The notes under the pieces: model-generated | What the model saw: only the letters and a program-made list of their open reading frames with translations | What the model was told of the DNA's origin: nothing | Databases searched by the model: none | Program-made: the position numbers and the translations under genes | Shown: piece by piece, positions 5,054 to 7,265 of the stretch | Layout of the letters: each line of letters begins with the position of its first letter | How positions within the stretch are numbered: position 1 is the first letter of the stretch | NCBI GenBank assembly: GCA_003522105.1 | Contig: DPGF01000033.1 | Coordinates: 31,464 to 38,728, forward strand | Length of the DNA stretch: 7,265 nucleotides | From: Oscillibacter sp. | GTDB taxonomy: Bacteria > Bacillota > Clostridia > Oscillospirales > Oscillospiraceae | Direction of reading: 5' to 3'

Positions 5054-5509
5054 TCACTTGCTTTCGAGCAGCTTGTTGAGCTCCTTCATAAAAGTGTCGA
5101 TGTCCTTGAACTGGCGGTAGACCGAGGCAAAGCGCACGTAGGCCACCTCGTCCACGGCGCGCAGCTTGTCCATGACCAGCTCGCCGATGTACTCGGTGCT
5201 GACCTCGCGCTCGAGGGAGTTTTGCAGGGTCTGCTCGATCTCGTCTGCCTTCTGCTCAAGCACCTCGAACGGAACGGGGCGCTTTTCGCACGCGCGGATC
5301 ATGCCGTTCAAGACCTTGCGCTTGTCAAAGCTCTGGCGGCTGCCGTCCTTTTTGATGACGACCATCGGCAGGCTCTCCACCGTTTCATAGGTGGTAAAGC
5401 GCTTGGCGCAGGAAAGGCACTCTCGCCGGCGGCGGATGCTGCTGCCCTCTTCGGCAGGGCGGGAATCAATGACCTTGCTCTCTTTGTATCCGCAATAGGG
5501 GCATTTCAT
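5054..5509 (-). CDS. nrdR: transcriptional repressor NrdR
   Basis: NrdR is the nucleotide-sensing repressor of ribonucleotide reductase genes. The 151-residue product has the zinc ribbon with Cys3, Cys6, Cys31 and Cys34 (CPYC and CLSC), the basic RRRREC run at 26-31 and TTYE. An ATP-cone domain follows from about residue 49 (VVIKKDGSRQSFDKRKVLNG) to about 139. Length is standard. The ATG at 5509 is preceded by AGAGGT at about 10 nt. It is transcribed alone from an extended -10 promoter. No nrd gene is in the window, so its targets are elsewhere. It ends 1 nt from the convergent DUF4363 stop with no visible terminator, so the two transcripts probably overlap. Confidence 0.96.
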   Translation of the reverse strand: MKCPYCGYKESKVIDSRPAEEGSSIRRRRECLSCAKRFTTYETVESLPMVVIKKDGSRQSFDKRKVLNGMIRACEKRPVPFEVLEQKADEIEQTLQNSLEREVSTEYIGELVMDKLRAVDEVAYVRFASVYRQFKDIDTFMKELNKLLESK

Positions 5510-5544
5510 CGTGCAGTACCTCTTTTCTCGTTTTAGTCAGAGCC

Positions 5545-5553
5545 AGTATAGCA
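5545..5553 (-). promoter_or_regulatory. nrdR promoter, extended -10
   Basis: On the minus strand TGC (5553-5551) runs into TATACT (5550-5545), an extended -10 element. No good -35 is seen at 16-18 nt upstream (TACCAT region near 5568-5573), which is common for extended -10 promoters. It lies 36 nt before the nrdR start. The surroundings do not form a clear NrdR-box palindrome. Confidence 0.6.
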
Positions 5554-5591
5554 CACTTTCGTCCCGTATGGTAGCCATCATTTGCATTTTT

Positions 5592-5837
5592 TCACAGAAC
5601 GGGCAACTTTTTACGATCTACACGGTAGATGACGCATCGTCTCCCGCCGACTGTCCCGATCCGCGCAAGGCAGAAAAGCTCCGGCAGCGGAAACGGCGCC
5701 CGCTCGCTGTACGGCAGCGCCAGAAGTCTGCCGTCTTCCGTCTCGCGCACCATCGCGCAATCCAGCTGCGAAAGCGCGCAGTCGAGCCGCGCCGAGCGAA
5801 AAAACGAACCGCGCAGCAATGGTCTCCATTCCTCCAC
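5592..5837 (-). CDS. unrecognised 81-residue protein
   Basis: The frame begins at GTG (5837-5835) with a strong AGGAGGG 8 nt upstream, and ends at TGA. The product is (M)EEWRPLLRGSFF..., contains a near-repeat RLDCALSQLDCAM (about 17-29) and a PYSERAPFPLPELFCLARIG stretch (about 43-62), and ends with a basic RVDRKKLPVL tail. No membrane segment or signal peptide is seen. Third codon positions are rich in G and C like the neighbours, which argues for a real coding frame. I do not recognise the family. It lies between a terminator, which ends 9 nt before its ribosome binding site, and the nrdR promoter, so no room is left for its own promoter. Expression would need read-through from the exported-protein gene. 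The longer start at 5891 lies inside the terminator hairpin and is rejected. Confidence 0.58.
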   Translation of the reverse strand: MEEWRPLLRGSFFRSARLDCALSQLDCAMVRETEDGRLLALPYSERAPFPLPELFCLARIGTVGGRRCVIYRVDRKKLPVL

Positions 5838-5860
5838 CGCGTTTTCCCTCCTGTCCGCGC

Positions 5861-5900
5861 AAAATAAAGAGCCTGTGCCATTTCTATGCACAAGCTCTTT
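5861..5900. terminator. strong bidirectional terminator after the exported-protein gene
   Basis: A 13-bp stem with one G-U pair joins 5866-5878 (AAAGAGCCTGTGC) and 5888-5900 (GCACAAGCTCTTT) around a 9-nt loop. On the minus strand it is followed by ATTTT; on the plus strand the stem ends in TTTT and continues CTTT. It lies 16 nt after the stop of the exported-protein gene at 5917 and just before the ribosome binding site of the 81-codon gene. Confidence 0.85.
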
Positions 5901-5916
5901 TCTTTATGTAAGGGCG

Positions 5917-6477
5917 TTACTGCACGCTGTAATTGCCGCGCACAAGGAGCTTCGTGCCGTCCGCGCCCGCCTGCACGCCGCGGCTGTCGACCGTCGCCAT
6001 GTAGAGGTGGTTTGGCTGCAAGCCGAGGCCGCCGGCAAGCACCACACCCGCCGTTTCGTCGACAAGGCCGGGATTGCTCGCCGCCACGCACACGCCGCTG
6101 CCCGTGCGCAGCATCGCCTCGCAGCCGACGCCCATGTAAAGGATCTGCCATTTATTGAGCGTAACAAGCGTAAAGCTTGCCGCCGTGCCGCCCGAGGCGC
6201 TGCCGCTCGTGCCGCCGTACTTCTGCTCAAAGGCCTTCGTCTCGCTTCTCACCTGCTCGGTGAGCTTCCGGGAAAGCTCCTGCTCGCGCGCGGCAGCCTT
6301 CTTGTCCACCTCCGAGAGGATCTGCGGCAGGAATTTTTCGTTTAAGTAGCTCAAGGTCACAAGCGGGTCGCTGCTCGTGCCCGCGCCGCCGGTCGCAGCG
6401 ACGGTCAGCGTCAGCACCGTTGCGCTCACCAAAAGCAGGCCCACCAGACGGGCAAAGGCGTTGTTTCTCTTTTTCAT
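5917..6477 (-). CDS. exported or membrane-anchored protein of unknown function
   Basis: The 186-residue protein starts MKKRNN and has a hydrophobic helix (about 10-28, LVGLLLVSATVLTLTVAA), so it is sent to the membrane as a signal peptide or single anchor. No lipobox Cys is seen. Residues about 43-86 are charged and helical (LNEKFLPQILSEVDKKAAAREQ...), suggesting a coiled coil. A Gly/Ser/Thr linker (88-100) leads to a C-terminal domain (101-186) rich in Val, Gly and Leu, with GVGCEAMLRTGSG and NHLYMATVDSRG stretches and a final LLVRGNYSV. The architecture of anchor, coiled coil and beta-rich C-terminal domain is common in conserved hypothetical proteins of Clostridia; I cannot name a function. 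The ATG has GAGGA about 8 nt upstream. It follows mazF by 54 nt with a GC-rich hairpin between and is closed by a strong terminator. Confidence 0.82.
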   Translation of the reverse strand: MKKRNNAFARLVGLLLVSATVLTLTVAATGGAGTSSDPLVTLSYLNEKFLPQILSEVDKKAAAREQELSRKLTEQVRSETKAFEQKYGGTSGSASGGTAASFTLVTLNKWQILYMGVGCEAMLRTGSGVCVAASNPGLVDETAGVVLAGGLGLQPNHLYMATVDSRGVQAGADGTKLLVRGNYSVQ

Positions 6478-6496
6478 GCTGTATTCCTCAATTTCT

Positions 6497-6528
6497 CCCC
6501 GGCGCGCACCTTCCCGTGCGCGCCGGAG
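6497..6528 (-). repeat. GC-rich inverted repeat without U-tract between mazF and the exported-protein gene
   Basis: CCGGCGCGCAC (6499-6509) and its exact complement (6516-6526) enclose a 6-nt loop; on the minus-strand RNA two more pairs extend it to 13 bp. No T-run follows in either direction, so it is not a standard intrinsic terminator. It starts 4 nt after the mazF stop at 6532. It could cap and protect the mazF mRNA end, slow transcription, or be a processing site. Confidence 0.6.
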
Positions 6529-6531
6529 GGG

Positions 6532-6897
6532 TTAGATCAACTGCGTATTCTGCAAGCCAAAGCTTACGGCGATGGCCGCGTCGATGCGCTCCATCAGCTC
6601 GCCGTCCACGCGCCCCATGCGCTCGCGCAGCCGCCGCTTGTCGAGCGTGCGGATCTGTTCGAGCAGCACCACGCTGTCGCGCGGCAGGCCGTAGTCGGGC
6701 GCAGAGAGCGCAATATGCGTCGGCAGCTTCGCCTTGTTCGTCTGCGAGGTGATGGCCGCCGCGATCACCGTAGGGCTGTATCGGTTGCCGGTGTCGTTCT
6801 GCACGATCAGCACCGGACGCACGCCGCCCTGTTCGCTTCCGACCACGGGCGATAGATCGGCGTAATAAATATCGCCGCGTTTCACATTGATATCCAC
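6532..6897 (-). CDS. mazF: MazF/PemK-family endoribonuclease toxin (NdoA-like)
   Basis: MazF toxins cleave single-stranded mRNA at short motifs and arrest growth. The 121-residue product matches B. subtilis NdoA: VKRGDIYYADLSPVVGSEQG (5-24), GVRPVLIVQND (25-35), AAAITSQ (46-52), KAKLPTH and DSVVLLEQIRTLDK. The residues equivalent to catalytic Arg25 and Thr48 of NdoA are present as Arg27 and Thr50, so it should be active. The start is the GTG at 6897, directly after an in-frame TAA; a second GTG four codons later (6885) would give the usual family N-terminus. Neither has an ideal ribosome binding site (GGAG lies about 13 nt before the first). In B. subtilis the order is alr, antitoxin ndoAI, ndoA; here the antitoxin gene is missing from between alr and mazF. 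Confidence 0.94.
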   Translation of the reverse strand: MDINVKRGDIYYADLSPVVGSEQGGVRPVLIVQNDTGNRYSPTVIAAAITSQTNKAKLPTHIALSAPDYGLPRDSVVLLEQIRTLDKRRLRERMGRVDGELMERIDAAIAVSFGLQNTQLI

Positions 6898-6985
6898 TTA
6901 GCTATTCACACTCCGAGCGGAAGAAAGTCCCCGTTCCCTTCGGTCAGGGGCCACTGTCATTCTCCCACGCGGGGGCGGAATTTAT

Positions 6986-7016
6986 ACGGGGGCTTGCAAC
7001 TTTCCCCGTCTTTTTT
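6986..7016 (+). terminator. terminator-like hairpin facing the plus strand, upstream of mazF
   Basis: ACGGGG (6986-6991) pairs with CCCCGT (7004-7009) across a 12-nt loop, followed by C and six T residues (7011-7016). The T-run makes it an intrinsic terminator only for plus-strand transcripts, yet no plus-strand gene is seen before it back to 5052. On the minus strand it carries only an A-tract before the stem, so it would not stop alr transcripts. The sequence TATAAA (6986-6981, minus) overlaps its left edge and resembles a -10 for mazF, but I see no matching -35. Confidence 0.4.
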
Positions 7017-7058
7017 GCCCCCAGTCCATCGTATGCGCTTCTCGCTTGCGGAGTGCGC

Positions 7059-7265
7059 TCAGCCAAGCGGATGCAGGTTTTTGTCGACGGGCACACCGTT
7101 CAGGCGGTAGATGCGCGGCACGCGCTTGCTCACCGCGCACAGGAGTTCATAGGGAATGGTATCGCACCTTTCGGCAAGGTCTGCGCAGAGAACGTGCTCG
7201 CCGAAAATCTCCACCTCGTCGCCGCTTTTCACCTGCGTGAGGTCGGTCACGTCGATCATGCACAT
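7059..7265 (-). CDS. alr: alanine racemase, C-terminal 68 residues (5' part beyond right edge)
   Basis: Alanine racemase is a PLP enzyme that makes D-alanine for peptidoglycan. The visible end carries the C-terminal beta-domain signature: MCMIDVTDL at the window edge (family pattern VCMDQCMID), then GDEVEIFGE, then DTIPYELLCAVSKRVPRIY (about 35-53), followed by a short tail ending LHPLG. The PLP lysine and the catalytic tyrosine lie outside the window, so intactness cannot be judged. The Met at the window edge is internal, not the start. An alr gene just before mazF is the classical Firmicutes context. The 161 nt to mazF hold the plus-facing terminator-like hairpin, a GC-rich hairpin around 6927-6954 and a possible 20-codon frame. 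Confidence 0.93.
   Translation of the reverse strand: MCMIDVTDLTQVKSGDEVEIFGEHVLCADLAERCDTIPYELLCAVSKRVPRIYRLNGVPVDKNLHPLG

Noticed and set aside
4742..5536. 264-codon plus-strand frame spanning DUF4363 and antisense nrdR
   Set aside because: Mosaic of the shadow of two convergent real genes; both real genes have firm family matches.
5540..5575. NrdR box at the nrdR promoter for self-regulation
   Set aside because: Only a partial CAGTATAGCACA resemblance; no clear palindrome or pair of boxes with helical spacing.
5629..6345. 238-codon plus-strand open frame opposite the exported-protein gene
   Set aside because: Rich in Ala, Arg and His as expected for an antisense shadow; it spans the bidirectional terminator and lacks a ribosome binding site.

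Overview
The window is ordinary chromosomal DNA of an anaerobic, probably spore-forming Firmicute of class Clostridia, most like the Oscillospiraceae/Ruminococcaceae. I infer this from a GC-rich third codon position combined with Gram-positive signals: strong AGGAGG-type ribosome binding sites, TTGACA/TATACT promoters, a glmS ribozyme, the infC-rpmI order and an alr-mazF neighbourhood. No rRNA, tRNA, IS element, phage gene or CRISPR array is visible.

Layout from the left. (1) 1-803, minus strand: the ribosomal operon infC-rpmI, with rplT expected beyond the left edge. It has a consensus promoter, a leader of about 165 nt with an attenuator-like terminator, and an ATT start for infC. (2) 837-1050, plus strand: a 31-residue Asn/Gln-rich peptide gene with its own terminator and a possible forespore-type promoter. 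(3) 1074-1702, plus: a small membrane protein of the Sm_multidrug_ex family. (4) 1726-3860, minus: glmS under a glmS self-cleaving ribozyme, convergent with (3) across two terminators. (5) 3962-5052, plus: a translationally coupled membrane pair, a DUF421/YetF-like protein and a DUF4363-like protein, divergent from glmS. (6) 5054-5553, minus: nrdR, ending 1 nt from the DUF4363 gene. (7) 5592-5900, minus: an unrecognised 81-codon gene lying directly behind a strong terminator. (8) 5917-6477, minus: an exported protein of unknown function. (9) 6532-7265, minus: a MazF endoribonuclease with no antitoxin gene beside it, downstream of the 3' end of alr (alanine racemase).

Most of the genes are housekeeping: translation initiation, amino-sugar and cell-wall precursor supply (glmS, alr), and control of ribonucleotide reductase (nrdR). 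The interest lies in the RNA-level control and the small genes: the ribozyme with a second hairpin before glmS, the infC leader, the orphan mazF with a terminator facing the opposite way in its upstream gap, the terminator-shadowed 81-codon gene, and the Asn/Gln-rich peptide. None of these amounts to a demonstrated new system; each finding states what would settle it.
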